Shown: positions 22,684-35,076, counted from the first letter of the stretch. The stretch: 64,000 bases of DNA from Flammulina velutipes (GCA_011800155.1 CM022374.1:2604001-2668000), one strand, 5' to 3'. Translations and numbers: made by a program. Notes: generated by a model from the sequence alone, not told the origin.

Positions 22684-23792
22684 ATGCTCGCTTTTTACTC
22701 TAGTCTTGCGCTTCTGTGTCTCAACCTAGGTCCCTCAGTCTTGGGACATCCGACTAAGCGCGCTCCCGGAGACGCTTGGGATGTTCTCTACAACGGGCAC
22801 AATGCATTCCTCTCTGAGATAGAACGCGATCATCCCGGTTCACTCAAGGATTTGGCCACCAGCGGTCAGCGTATGTCTCTCTCCCTCGACCAGCAACACA
22901 TTGTCCTAATTCTATGCAGATCCCAACTTCACGGTTTTAGCCTGTTCCGACAGTCGGTAAGTCGTGCAATTATCACCTTTACGAAGACGTACTCATTTCT
23001 TCCACAGAGTTGCACCGGAAATGATCTTCAACACTCAACCTGGGACGATTTTCTCTGAGCGTGTTGTCGCAAATCAATATGATCCTTTGGACCTGCCCGA
23101 GTGAGTGTTGGATTTACAAGTCACGTTTAAGTCGATTTCTTACTCTTTTTCATAGAGAAATTCCTCTCTTTTATTCCGTGGACCATCTTCTAACTCAACA
23201 TATCGTTGTTATCGGTCATTACGGGTGTGGTGGTGTAGGCGCAGCCATTGCCTCGCCGCCACCAGAACCAATAAGTGACGCGGATAAGGATATCCAGAAA
23301 TACGTTCAGCCCATTCGGGGCATTTTGGCGTCGTCGAGCAGGTCAGATCTATCGATTTTTTCTACGAAAGACTCGTAAGCTGACGCTTATCGCCATTTCA
23401 GAAAGGAGCTGGTAGACTTTAGGGCAAACCACACCACTAACGCAACCATTGAAGCGCCTAAGCTACATGATCGTCAGTCGTCCGATCATATGAATGCAAC
23501 TATCACTGATCATTTTGTTCATAGCTGCCTTCCGTGCACTCGTAGAGGAGAACGTCAAGAGGAATGTACTCAATATCGCAGAAAGCTCATTCATAAAAGA
23601 GGTATGTTTAAACGTTTTACTGCGAGTTCACTGCTTACACTCGGGTAGCATTGGTCCAACACGACGAATCCACCAGTCTTTGTCTATGGACTTGTTTATG
23701 ACATTGAGAATGGGAGCATCTTCGACCTAAATTTCACGAGAGGCCCGTCTGGTTCCTCACCACCTTCATCTCCGTTCCCGGGGGTTGAATAG
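22684..23792 (+). CDS. Secreted beta-class carbonic anhydrase (copy 2)
   Basis: The reading is parallel to copy 1, with the same intron positions and phases. A signal peptide starts MLAFYSSLALLCLNLG, then a TKR site. Motifs are complete: ACSDSR, GTIFSERVVANQYD, and IGHYGCGGVG. The last exons read AFRALVEENVKRNVLNI and HWSNTTNPPVFVYGLVYD, and the protein ends PFPGVE. The tail has 7-8 more residues than copy 1. All junctions keep the frame, so the gene appears functional. It is separated from copy 1 by the recombinase region. The duplication predates considerable divergence, since many silent and several coding positions differ. Confidence 0.92.
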
Positions 23793-24159
23793 ATCCGTTC
23801 CACAGACTTTTGTACTTGTAGTATATGTAACCTTTGTATAATTATCTTTGCATTTCTATAGGATTTTTGGAAGAGGCATTTTCGATTTCAAATGATTGTT
23901 TATCGGTCCGTATGCCGTTGCAGGTACGGTTGCAGGTATAGTTCCTTACTCTCTCACGTTGACCTAATGTCAATACGTTTCCTCTCGGGATGGGTTTGAA
24001 ATGTTGGCCGATTCAATTCCTGTTGCTGGTGTATTCTTCGGCAGAGAAGAAGGTTAGAAATACCACGCTCTTACTCATCGAAGAACGCGAATTGTTGCGG
24101 CCGTGATACTGGTATAAAAATGGGAGTACCAGGTCTAGCTGACATGTACATTGCCTACC
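23793..24159. other. Intergenic region between carbonic anhydrase 2 and the aldo-keto reductase
   Basis: No gene is supported. It should contain the 3' end of copy 2 and the promoter of the reductase. Confidence 0.5.
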
Positions 24160-25632
24160 ATGCCAGAACAGGAACAACTCTTCAAACCTCTCCCTCCTCC
24201 TAAGAACAAGCTCTCTGTCTATCGCACGTTATCCCCTCTTGCTGGTGTACGTGTCTCGCCCCTCGCCTTGGGGGCTATGAGCATCGGCGACAAATGGGCT
24301 AGATTTGGAATGGGTGCTATGAACAAGGACTCTAGCTTCAAGCTACTGGATGCTTATTTCGACAACGGGGGGAACTTTATTGATACTGCCAATAATTAGT
24401 ACGTTCCACTTCTTTGAATGTCGAGCTAGGGCTAACTACACGCCCGTAAACAGTCAAGACGAATCGTCCGAAGAGTTCATTGGGGAATGGCAGGAATTCC
24501 GTGGTATACGCGACCAACTCGTCATCGCCACTAAGGTAGGAGAAACCTCTAACAGCATGATACTCAATTAACATCACCGTCAAGTACACAAACTGCCACA
24601 AGGTGCGGGACCCTTCCTACAAACAGAAGGCTACCACGACTGGCAGCAACACCAAGTCTATGCACGTGTCCGTTAAGCATAGTTTGAAGAAGCTTCGAAC
24701 CGACTACATCGACATCCTTTATGTCCATTGGTGGGACTTCGAAACTCCAATCGAAGAAATCATGAACAGTCTCCATAACCTAGTCGTCCAAGGGAAAGTG
24801 TTGTACTTGGTCTGTCCTCTCGTTCTGTGTCACAAGAAATGTCATCTCAACGCATCGACATAGGGAATTTCGGATGTGCCAGCTTGGGTTGTTGCGAAAG
24901 CAAACACGTACGCTCAGATCCACGGAAAGACTCCTTTTGTAATCTATCAAGGCCGCTGGAATCTCATGGACCGTTCTTTTGAACGAGATATCATTCCTAT
25001 GGCTCGCAATCTGGGTACAACACTTTCAGTTGCTGCCTTAGAATCTCCTTCTCTAATACCTCGTCGTAGGGCTTGCTCTGGCTCCTTGGGACGTCCTCGC
25101 CGCCGGTAAATTCCGAACTGACGCGGAAGAGGAAGAGAGGAGGCAATCAGGCGAGAAAGGCCGTGCATTGTTTGGACCATGGGAACGCACGGAGGACGAA
25201 ATCAAAGTATCCCGGGCGCTGGAGAAGGTAGCTGGTGAGTTCGGAATCACGAACATCCGGGCAGGTCAGTGGCTGGCATTTCACACTGAAGGCATTATTG
25301 ATCATGCCTTTGTAGTCGCTCTCGCCTATGTAATGCAGAAGACACCCTACGTTTTCCCCATTGTTGGTGGCCGGAAGGTGGAACATTTATTGTCGAACAT
25401 CGAGGCTCTGGATATCTCCCTTTCTTCGGAGCAGTTTGCCTACCTTGAGAGTGTGCTTCCTTTCGATGTTGGGTTTCCCAACAATCTCGGGGTCAGTCTG
25501 GCCTCTCTGATACATTGACGTACTTGCGCTGATATATCGCCGAAGGGAGATGGAACAGAGCCGAACTTGATTTTGCAGACGACTCTTCATACTGCTCGCC
25601 CTGCCCCGCTTCAACCTATTCGGCCTCTTTAG
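24160..25632 (+). CDS. Aldo-keto reductase, aryl-alcohol dehydrogenase (AAD) type
   Basis: NADPH-dependent reduction of aryl or aliphatic aldehydes is the family role. Exons join in frame: [11 protein letters not shown], then [20 protein letters not shown] (active-site Asp and Tyr), IATKYTNCHK (Lys), [13 protein letters not shown] (His), [27 protein letters not shown], and [16 protein letters not shown]. Introns begin after ANNY, IATK, VLYL, MARNL and near the end (FPNNLG). The C-terminus is basic-poor, ending PLQPIRPL. Length is about 380 residues, normal for fungal AAD proteins. These are often linked to breakdown of aromatic compounds by wood- or litter-decay fungi. The start at 24160 is the first ATG in frame. 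Confidence 0.9.
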
Positions 25633-25807
25633 GAGACGTTATTCCCCTTAGGGCTGTAGTGAGTGAGAAAGGAATAGTGTACAAATGTACTGTAACGAAA
25701 TGATACCAGAAATGATGAGCCAACGTCGAACGAACACAATCGTGCGTGCTGCTGAAGGGCCTTACGCCAATAACAATACATGACACCCGAAATAAATACA
25801 AAGTACC

Positions 25808-28369
25808 TCAAGCCTGTCCCCTCCATGCCCCACCTACCCCAAAACTGGCATCCACCATTCCCGCCTTCCTTAGATTATTGGTAGTTGGATCCTCTACACC
25901 CTCTACAACCTTCATAATATCCTGTCTGTCACTCAATAACCATATCATCGGCAAAATCCCTCCAGAGTCGATTGGCAGTGTATTCCGGTCAAACACCAGA
26001 GGCAAAACAAGCAAGAGAAGCAAGATGGATATAGCGAGGCCGAGGTATATCTGTTGAGTAACAATTTGGTCAACAAGCAAGTCAGACTAGTAGGTAGACG
26101 AATAGACTTACATATGTCATGTTCAGCTGCAGTGAAAACGTTAGTCAGATTCCAGCACGAGAATTTGGCAAGGGTACATACAGTCAGGATGTATGTCACT
26201 CTGTCCGTATACACGTCGATTTGCGACATATGTGTGATGAACGAACTATCGGTCGAAGCCTCGAGCACCCGTCCATACATCAGGTTACTGAACTTGTGAT
26301 TCTGTCCCCACGTTTCTATTCATCCTGAGTATCAGGTACAGCCAACGAATGATAAAAGAAGACATACGCGACCAAAACGATATCGCACTCATATTCGACA
26401 TCATTGCCTCGACATCATGCAGCAGCAAGCTTGAATTGAGACCTATGTCTGAGAATATGAGGTCCGGGTACAAGTTCAGCTCCTGCATCGCAAATCTAGA
26501 TGAACACACATAGTCAGCAAACAGGAAGACAAGATAACAGACGAACGTACTGGTCCATAGCGAATGGAACCTCACAAACTTCATTTCCGTTGCTTTGGCA
26601 GATTTCCATGAGTGCTATCGCGTCAGGCGCAGCCGTACGTGACACAGGCATGACCGACCACTGACATTGATATTAGTATTCACTCCTTCTCGACGTCAAA
26701 CGACAACTCACGGCGTTATACAAGCTATCCACTGGATCGAAGTTGTCCATTGGTGTGGTTCTCATTACCCTCGGGAATTCCCCCATGGTCGACGAATTCT
26801 TGGTAGTAGAGCCGTTTAATGACAAGAGACTCCAGTCGATAGTGTTGACTTGGGCTATCAAAGGATCGGTAGTGAGGTTGCAGCCCATTGCCGTAATTGA
26901 GGTGATGGTGACCGATTCAGATGAATTGGAAACATCTGTACGCGGGAAATGAGCACGTCAGAACATTGGGATGACAATCAACGGACATGTTATGGGCGGT
27001 GATACTACACTGGTAGGTGCAAAGTTCCCTTCTGAGTCTGTGATTGGGACAGTGGATAGAAGGACGAGGCCAGGAGCGTCCAAATCATCGAGATCCTGAC
27101 GAAGAGGTTTGTTCGTCGACTGGGAAAAGCATAAATGAGAGAAAACTTACTCGGCCCCACGGTGCTTGAATGACTGTCAAGCCGTTCCGCGCTGAAAGCC
27201 AACCGTAAGAAGCTGTCGATATCAAGATGAAATGGACCAAGGCTCACAAATAATCTGAGGAACTGCAATTCCTGTTTCCCGATAATCTGTCATCAAGTAT
27301 CTGATATTGTCCTCATTCATATTTATCTGCGCGTGATCTCCAAGGTATCCGCAAGTCACGTTGAAATACGTTGCGGATGCCTCGTAGCTCGTGGAAGCCG
27401 GGATCTTGGTCGTGAAATTGACCGGGAGGTCAAACAACGTCCCAGAGGTAAAACCAGGAAGAAGGAGATAGTCAATCGACCCGAGCGTCAGGAGCGCACT
27501 CGCGCCTCTGTAAGTCAACACATCAGAACTTCCCAAAATCAAGCGTGTATATTTCACTCACGTCATGACATTGGAAATGGAGGTTGAGAAATCTGGTAGC
27601 GCCGACGTCGCGAATATCACTGTCTCCGTATTGTCCATATACACCACTCCAAATGCGGCAGCCGCTACAGTGTTGAACAACGCGATGCCGCCCAAGTACA
27701 CCAGGGCACGTAAGATAGGCCCAAGAGCAGAGCGCTGGATCAGCTGCCGTGCCAGAGTGAGGAGAGATGAACCCAGGCCAGACCACGCAGTGTCCGTATC
27801 ATGTTTCGCTGTTAATGGACCATGCATATTGAATTGCCTCCGGAGGGCAAGACATTGGGCCAAGAGGACCATGACCGTGCTGAACGTCTAAAACAAACTG
27901 AATGGGATACTAATACACTCGATGTTAATCACTTACCAAGCCAATGAGATGCCCTGTAACACCAGCCAGTGCAGCACGTTTGGACGTTGACGTCGACAAA
28001 TCTCCCCCCTCCCACGTCTTATCCAGAAATTTGACATCGGTCTCGACACCATTGGGGTCCGCGATGTCGTTCAAGGTTTTGAAGGGGTAGAAAGACAGAA
28101 AAAGGTATATCACGACGACGCCGACATGCAGGACAAAGCACGCGATCTTGGTCAAATCGAGCCATGCAGCCAAACCAGTCTTGGGCTCAAGGCTGGCTCT
28201 GCGATCTACACAGTGGACAGTCGTCAGAAAGGCGATATACCTGAGATGCGGAAACAGGCGTACGTGCAACCGGGCGAAAGCTCTTGTCATTGGAAACCTG
28301 AGTCGAAAGTGTGCTGTCTCCAGTCAGTAGCAATGGCACTTGATTGTCGGTTGGCAGGTGGTAGGCCAT
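25808..28369 (-). CDS. Large multi-spanning membrane protein of an Agaricomycete-expanded family
   Basis: No biochemical role is known to me. The N-terminus MAYHLPTDNQVPLLLTG joins via a 58-base intron (donor gtacgc) to EPKTGLAAWLDLTKI, then a first membrane helix (IACFVLHVGVVVIYLFL). Further exons give GHLIGL, FSTVMVLLAQCLALRR, DTAWSGLGSSLLTLARQL, a second helix region (LRALVYLGGIALFNTV), and a long luminal or extracellular part with many potential N-glycosylation sites (for example NFTTK, NVTCG). The last exon has a final helix (LGLAISILLLLLVLPLVF) and a cytoplasmic tail with GILPMIWLLSD and DNLRKAGM. This layout recurs in many mushroom genomes. Internal exons between 26.0 and 27.2 kb were followed only roughly. 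Confidence 0.7.
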
Positions 28370-29988
28370 GAAGGACGAAGGAGAGACGGGAGCAAACGAA
28401 AAGGATTTTCATAACTGGGTTATAAGCTCTTGGTACCTGTCGGTTGGTACTTACCAGGGACTCGGAGATCTATGATGAATTTGCAGGGCTCCGACGTGAG
28501 GCGCTTAAAAGTGATTTTTATCGTCGAATTTGCAAAGGAGCCGCCAGCACTGAGCGCCAGATGAAGAGTGACTGAGGGTGGCCGCTGTCGGCTGTGCAGC
28601 CCAAAAGACGAAGAGATGAAGAGGCGCTCAAAAGGTTGGTAGAATGGGAGCCATTCAATCCGTTTGAATCGCAACTGTCGTTGATCATGATTGGTGGTGA
28701 TACACATCTCAGTGGACTCGGAATCTCGTCATCAATGTTTCAGCCAAGTTAACGGGTGCATCCGTAGGTCTAGAGAACATAATGTTTCGTTAGCTAGTCA
28801 GTTCTGGTGCTGTTGAAGAACGCACGTAAGGTAATGTTTAGCAGTCATTTATTATAGCCCCAGCAGTGCTACATACAATTGGTACATGTCACGATGTTTG
28901 CATGTTCGTTGCAATGGAGAGAGATCCGACGTTCAATAGGCCAACGATTGGTGCTAGGTAAGTATTTAATCTGAGTAAGGAGTCATACAAATGCCTTGGA
29001 TACGAACCCAATAGCTACCTTTGACTATTGATAGGTCATCCTTGGTTCGTTCGGGGCCGTCTTGCGCAAGGCTACATCAAAGATTGATACTTTTTCTAGG
29101 CAATCTGCTCTGAGGCCCCTTCAGAAGCTAAGCGCTCAGTGCTGAGTTCGAATTGACTGTATGATGGTATTGATCCAAGGTGCGGTCATTCGGGCCGTAC
29201 TTGCCGCGACCCTCTTCAATCTAGCGTCTACAGTACGTCTAATGGCGAACCTCGTACATGCTGCCTCTCTTTTAAATGCTTCCATACGTCTCTAGGACTT
29301 GGTTAACCTTGTGCACATTTCTAAGCTGGCCAATAATACCAACTGACTCCCAACCTTTTCAGTTAGAACTCTCCCGAGTCCCTTCCAACGACAAAGGACT
29401 TCTCTACGATAGCTAGTCTTCGCAGTAATTGCGTGTCACGGGCTTCAACGGCTTAGCATCTTCGGATATCCTCGTGGTTATGCTCTATCCGCCCTGTTAC
29501 CGCGTGGGGAGTTCATGACCTTTTCCGTCAAAACTTCACTTCGATTACTCATCAGCATGTGAACGAGCTACCGAATTCAGCGACCGAGCAACATTGGTTC
29601 TATCGGATCCTGATGCATTTGGCACACTTGTGGCCTCACCATGCCCAACCCTAGTAACTCGAACACCACGGATACCTTCCTGCCGTAATTTCCGTACAGA
29701 CATCTCGCTTAATCCTTTGGTTCTTGGGAAACGTTCGTCCTTTTCCAGCCCAGATGCACAAAGATTGTCAATCCAGTATATGGCGAGGACGCCGAACGCA
29801 CTGTGATCCGTCATTTGTGGCGGGCCGACTTCTTTACTAGAGCATTCTGATCTCATCGTCTACGGTCACCGTGGAATAGTACAACCCATAAATGGGAAGT
29901 CACCCACCAGACGCCCAGTGTATAAAGGTTCTACCTGTCTACCAGAGTCCCCAGTTCAATAGCTCTCCTTCACTCATCCTTATCAACG
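28370..29988. other. 1.6-kb gene-poor intergenic region
   Basis: Only frames without family motifs are present (for example a 103-codon minus-strand frame at 29545-29856 rich in Arg and Gly). I see no clear transposon ends. A promoter with TATAAAG at 29921 closes the interval. Confidence 0.5.
29921..29927 (+). promoter_or_regulatory. TATA box of isochorismatase-like gene 1
   Basis: TATAAAG lies 68 bases upstream of the ATG at 29989. The inverted copy of this gene has a TATAAAA in an equivalent place (46222-46228). Confidence 0.6.
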
Positions 29989-30902
29989 ATGCAATTCTTC
30001 AAAGCTCTTCTCGCCGTTGTCTTCATCGCTGTCGGTAAGCGCTCCACTAGTTCGACGCGTTGTTCTCGGTCACTGACGCGTTGTAGGCGCTGCTGCATTC
30101 GAATTTGAGCGCATCAACAAGGATGACGCCATTCTCCTCGTCGTTGACCATCAGCTCGGTCTCTTCCAGCTCGTGCGCGACATTGGACCGGACGAATATC
30201 GTAACAACATTCTGGCTCACGCTGCTGTGGGAAAGGCGTTCAACCTCCCTACTATTCTCACTACCAGTGCGGAGACTGGTAAGAGCTTCATATCTGTCAT
30301 TCAATTGAGTACTGAAAGATCATCAGGTCCGAATGGTCCCCTCCCCCGTGAGATTACTGAGATGCACCCCGATGCGGCCTACATCAAGCGTAACGGGGAA
30401 GTCAACGCATGGGATAATGAAGAGTTCCGTAACGCCGTCCGCGCCACTGGAAAGAAGCAAGTTATCCTCGCTGGCATCGTCACCGACGTATGTATCACTC
30501 CTCTCGTTCTGTTATTATCATTTTCTAACCAACATTCATAGGTATGCACCGCCTTCCTCGCTCTATCCCTCCGTGCTGAAGGGTACACCGTCTTTGCCAA
30601 CGCCGATGCATCTGGGACTTTGAACGCTCGTATCGCTGCGGATGCCAATGAGCGCATGCGCTCCGCGGGTGTCCATGTCTTGTCACTTTTTGCCATCGTT
30701 TGCGACCTTATGAGGGACTGGAGGAACACACCGGGCTCGTTGGAGCTCCTCCCTTACTACGACACGTACGTTATTCAATCGTTTCCGAGACAAGCCGATA
30801 CTCAAGTGATTTTCCAGTTTCTACACACAATACGGTTTCCTTGCTCGTGGACACGCCGCAGCTGTCAGGAATGGTACAATTCTTCCTGGCGAGAGCGAGT
30901 AA
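29989..30902 (+). CDS. Secreted isochorismatase-like cysteine hydrolase (YcaC type), copy 1
   Basis: Five exons (29989-30034, 30087-30278, 30327-30487, 30542-30765, 30818-30902) give 235 residues. A signal peptide (MQFFKALLAVVFIAVGAAA) precedes the alpha/beta hydrolase-like core: ILLVVDHQLGLFQLVRD (catalytic Asp), TILTTSAETGPNGPLP, EVNAWDNEEFRNAV, and LAGIVTDVCTAFLALSLRAEG (catalytic Cys). The C-terminal part, YGFLARGHAAAVRNGT, completes the fold. YcaC-type members are amide hydrolases of unknown natural substrate; here secretion is predicted. A second copy lies on the opposite strand at 46161-45247, nearly identical in the core. Confidence 0.9.
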
Positions 30903-31173
30903 CTGCGCAAGCTTCTCTACCGCCTCATAGATAAAAAGTAAATGGCTGAAATTTTAGACCGTTTCCGACGTGCTGTCTGAATACTCAGCTTCGCGTTGAA
31001 CTTGTCAGGAATGGAATCAGATCACAATTAATTGACCCAGAATAGCAATGACCAGACAACATAACATTACGATAACGTACAAGAGCCAGAACAAGCCAGA
31101 TAACACAGATATAAAAAATGAAAACATTGAATGACAAGGATGGAGGGCCAATATACCATGTGAAGCGTGAACT
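30903..31173. other. Short intergenic region between convergent genes
   Basis: A/T-rich, with no gene. It should hold the 3' ends of isochorismatase copy 1 and family-M member B. Confidence 0.5.
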
Positions 31174-32633
31174 TCATGGTCGTTTGAGAGGTCGTGAGGA
31201 TTCTTCCTCCGAAGTCGCGCTCGAGCCAGATGATTTCTGCTTTAGCGGCAGACCTGCCTTGTGTGTCGTCTTCGTCCCAACACCAACAACACTGCCATTT
31301 GCATTGGCAGCGATGACAGAAGCTAGGAGTTTGGGGTATACAGGTGGGTCTGACGAGTCCGCCGGGTCGTACCTAGCGAAAGGCACTGGTCTCCCAAGCG
31401 TCTTGGTTCTCACCGTTTTGACCCAGGAGGCAAACACGGCGGTATCAAGCGCACAGCCGACGTGGCTACATAGAACCTCAGCCTCATTCATTGCCCCGGT
31501 ATTCGAGAGCATGAAGGCTTCGTTGAAGAAACGAAGGGCAGAAGGGATGGTAAAACAGGGATGGAGAGAACAGCGAACGACGGGGAGATACTTGAAAGGG
31601 TACGTGTAGTGTTGGCCTTGGATATAAAGTGCAGGGGATGCCTCGGACTGTAAGTAGAAGAGTTTGTACTCGTATTCATCCTGGATAGGGATTATCTACA
31701 CATATAGGAATGTTGTGAGAAATATTGCTTGTTGTCGAGGAAGAAAGATCTGACCTTGGTGAATTTGAGGCGATGACGGGGAGCACATTTGTGATTGTGA
31801 ATGAAGAGCTCCTGCATAAGGCGAAGAGTGTCAGAAGATGGGACGAGTGCCCATTGGTTTTGGCGTAAGAGTTCCACCATGTCTTCTCGTACTAACGAGA
31901 CGGGTGAACATATCGTTAACTGGAAGAAAAATACACTCACGCTCAACTGTAAGCAATGGCGAGTTGGTATATTGTACAATTCCACCCCGCTCAATCCCGA
32001 TACTGAATTCTAGGCGGTCAAGCTAGAGTGCACTGTTCAATTATTGGAGGAGCGAGAGAGTTAAAAAGATCCCTACATTGTCATGCTCGTTTATAATGGC
32101 GTAAGGTGTAAGAGACGATGTCGAAATGGTCGTAACGTCTTGGATGGAGACGGGAACTCCATCAGCAACAATATTTGTGATGGATGCGACATCTTCATCT
32201 TCATCTTCCGACGCTGAGGATTCATCAGCTGGATAAGGGACTGGCATTGCTTTAGTGTTGTAGTACTAAAGAAAAGCATCAGACTTACGCCACTCCTTGA
32301 ATACTCGTCTCTTTAAGTTGCCTCTTTTACCCCAATCTGCAACAGTCTTGGTGTAACGACGTCTGCGATGTCTTTGATACAACGTTACAGAGGTGGTAGA
32401 AGATTTGGAAGGCTCGGAGCTAACAGCGTAGTCGGGCACAGGGGGGTAACCGGTGGCATCCGAGGCTTGTGCTACAAAATCTCATTAAAATCCTTGTCCT
32501 TATGAGACCAGTGAGGACACATACCAGGGAGACAGAGGCGACGAACGTCCCTTACAGGTCTGTCTTCACTGTCGCTCTCATCTGGGCGAGGACGTTTCGC
32601 TCCTCGAAGTCTACCGTTCGCATCGAGACGCAT
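31174..32633 (-). CDS. Family-M member B fused to an HNH-derived C-terminal module
   Basis: I do not recognise a single named domain. Spliced exons read through in frame. The first part has KRPRPDESDSEDRPVRDVRRL, then RRRRYTKTVADWGKRGNLK and an acidic PADESSASEDEDED segment, the same modules as members C and D. It continues without a break into VSIQDVTTIS, LDRLEFSIGIERGG, LREDMVELLRQNQWALVPSS, RHRLKFTK, YIQGQHYTYPFKYLPVV, SLHPCFTIPSALRFF, and a basic tail ending SRPLKRP, matching genes at 40725 and 42181. Introns are near 32485-32522, 32241-32285, 32037-32090, 31900-31945 and 31690-31748. The chosen ATG at 32633 is conservative: an open frame reaches at least 32724 and may start in an upstream exon. 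If the splicing is right, this is a fusion of two lineage-specific proteins. Confidence 0.6.
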
Positions 32634-33601
32634 CGTGGTGACTTCTGCCTCTTCAACGGGGTTGATCAGGGCCTGGGGAGACACTGCGGGTGTCTTGTTG
32701 GTGCAGGTGGCAGTAGCAGGGTTCTTGTCTATTATCTAGTCCTTTGTAGGAAACGATCTTTGTCGAGGTCAACAATGCAGTGACGCAGTCCACCACAGCA
32801 TCGGGCGATTGAGTCCGACCTTTCAGGTTGGTATGATGGTAGCCTTTGAGTCCTTGGGGGTATACAGCTCGCCGGGCGATATGGGAGGAGAAATTCGACT
32901 TGTAGCCGGATCCCGACAGCTCAACATCTTGAATAGTGTTGGGAAGACGGTCGGATTTGACGCAGCGCCAACCAGGATGGTATTCTTGAAGGCTGTCTCA
33001 ACGTTCAGAGAACGAATTGCATACTATGGCTTGGTTGCGCACCTTGTTACGTCTAGCCACTAACACTATATCAGTCCAGTCGCCGCCCCGAGCACATTTT
33101 CGTAACATTGAATAGGATAGTATCGGACGGCATTCTTTGCTAGACGTTTGGCAAAAACCTTTGTTATTTGACGTTCGATTGTGATGGTTTGCGGGAAGAA
33201 AGGATTGTGGCTGTGTCACTCAGTTCCTTCAACTTGTCCTGTACTTAAAAAGACTCTAATTATGGGCGGAAGCATCTGTATATCAGATAAGTCGCTAAAA
33301 TCAGCTACCAGACGACATAATATAGGAGCTGACACAGTCAGTATACTTAACGCCATACTCATGCGGCACATGTCGGGACACTGACAGTAGCTTGATTGAA
33401 TTTATAAATGCACGATTCACTATTAGGTTTATGCAAACATCGAGGCTATCGTCTACCCATGCGCCTCAGACCCTCCTGATAATCATTAAGCGCAAGTGTA
33501 ACGTTGACTCCTTCCGGGAAATTTGGAGAATACAGTATGACTTGTCTCGAAGGCCCTATTAAAGACATTACATAAATCCACATTCTCCGCCAGTATAAAT
33601 T
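32634..33601. other. Intergenic region upstream of member B
   Basis: It probably includes the true 5' end of member B (minus strand, 32650-32790). The rest shows no supported gene. Confidence 0.4.
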
Positions 33602-33718
33602 TTAATGACCTTGGTTATCAGCTTCCTGAGGCTTCTTAGGCGAAGACGATCCAAGCTTCTTCACCGCTGCCTTTGCCGTCTGCATGAAGCCTTTGGGTGT
33701 ATCTTTGGTGGGGGACAT
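33602..33718 (-). CDS. 38-residue basic microprotein related to the N-terminus of member A
   Basis: A single exon starts MSPTKDTPKGFMQTAKAAV, continues with KKLGSSSPKK, and then stops. The N-terminus of member A (MSPTNTPKKPSKGLLKTFKAAVKKIG) aligns well with this, including the amphipathic basic helix. A TATA-like element (minus-strand TATAAAGG, about 33749-33756) lies about 35 bases upstream. No domain is known. It may be a truncated copy of the gene family or a small expressed peptide. An in-frame upstream ATG (33733) gives five more residues. Confidence 0.45.
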   Translation of the reverse strand: MSPTKDTPKGFMQTAKAAVKKLGSSSPKKPQEADNQGH

Positions 33719-34008
33719 GATTATGTCGTCCATTTCTATTCTGGTGTCCTTTATAGTCTTGCAATTGACCTCTTTCTGGGCCATTGGCCGATCAATGTCA
33801 ATGGTCAATGCGCACTGCCAGCTCATAGGCCATTGCACTGCTTTAACAATTCAGATTATTATTGAAACTATCCGATGCTACCTACATGTCGATGATTAGT
33901 TAATGCTCGCACTCAATTGGTACTCTGACGCCTTACCAAACGACTGAACGATTGAACGCTCGCGTCACGAGACCGCGTTCTTTTCTTCTCACCATCATCA
34001 ACCCCGCC
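33719..34008. other. Divergent promoter region
   Basis: It separates the microprotein from the DUF7918-like gene. No additional gene is seen. Confidence 0.45.
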
Positions 34009-35076
34009 ATGCATCTGACTGGAGCTCTCTCCGCCTGGATAACGATCGACGAGCGACAATCTGACGAGTATGCTGTCGTCTTGTCTGATGATGGACTCCA
34101 CGCGACCTGCTGGATATCGTCTGAAGCCGGCAAGGTGAGCAGTCCACCGCTCACAACATCTGGACTTCATTGTAATCCCGAACTCCTAGCCCTTTCAAGT
34201 CAAAGTCACGGACGTCCCCGCAACACCAACCAGCTACATGGTATGCGTCGACGGAATCAGCGTAGGCGGAAAAGTCGTCACCAAGCCAGGATATGGGCAT
34301 CCGGTGAATATGTCTGTCGACGGGAAGCGCATCTCGGACGACACGATCTGCCCCTTCATGTTTGCCTCTATAAAGCAGTCAGGTAATTACCCATGCTCAT
34401 AGACCAGTTTTACGAACTCAACGCCTCCATTTCAGATGACGACGCGTTGCTTGGCCAGAGCGTCGACGGGGTAGGCGAGATTACCATCTCCATCACCCAG
34501 TGTGTTATTAAACGCATCTCCACCTCGGCCAAGAGATACAATGGGTTGCCCGCAGAAAAGACGTTCCATGAGCGCATGAAGAAGGGTATCGATCACCAGA
34601 CTTCGTGAGCCCATTTTAATTCCCAACGTCTCTTCAAAATTGATTGTTGCGCTACAGGTACGGAGAGCCCCTACAGAGCCGTGTATCCAAGAGGTCATAC
34701 GATACCAAAGCAATCGGTGCGACAAGGACGTTCACGTTCAGATACCGTCCCCTTGGTGTGTTATGTTGAACCTCATGATTCTACACCGGGACTGACATCA
34801 TTCCGACTAGCTGTTCTACAAGCGAACGCTATTGCTCCACCACCGCCTCCTACTTATTCCGCGAAGACAGAAGCAGAAGATGACAGTGATGTCGAGATCG
34901 TCGAAACAACCAAGGTAACTGACCACGTCTTCGTTATTGACCATCGATTGAAACTTACGGGTCTTTAGTTCATGAAACGAGAGCGCAAACCCAACGTCAA
35001 GAAAGAACTAGATGGGGAGCCCGTTCGCAAGAAACTGAAGCAGGAAAAAGACGTAGAAGTCATCGATCTTACTTAA
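34009..35076 (+). CDS. DUF7918-type Agaricomycete protein
   Basis: Exons join across introns starting near 34135, 34382, 34607, 34752 and 34916. The N-terminal domain reads MHLTGALSAWITIDERQSDEY, AVVLSDDGLHATCWISSEAGK, SYMVCVDGISVGGKVVTKPG, then FMFASIKQSDDDALL, GVGEITISITQCV, and LPAEKTFHERMKKGIDHQTSYG. A conserved FRYRPLAVLQANAIAPPPP closes it, as in many mushroom DUF7918 proteins. The C-terminal tail is acidic then basic (DDSDVEIVETTK, MKRERKPNVKK) and ends EVIDLT, which resembles a SUMO-interacting or nuclear tail. Its role is unknown. The ATG at 34009 fits the family start; an upstream in-frame ATG exists at 33952. Confidence 0.8.

Noticed and set aside
29545..29856. A 103-codon minus-strand frame
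   Set aside because: No similarity or splice support, and composition typical of a chance frame.
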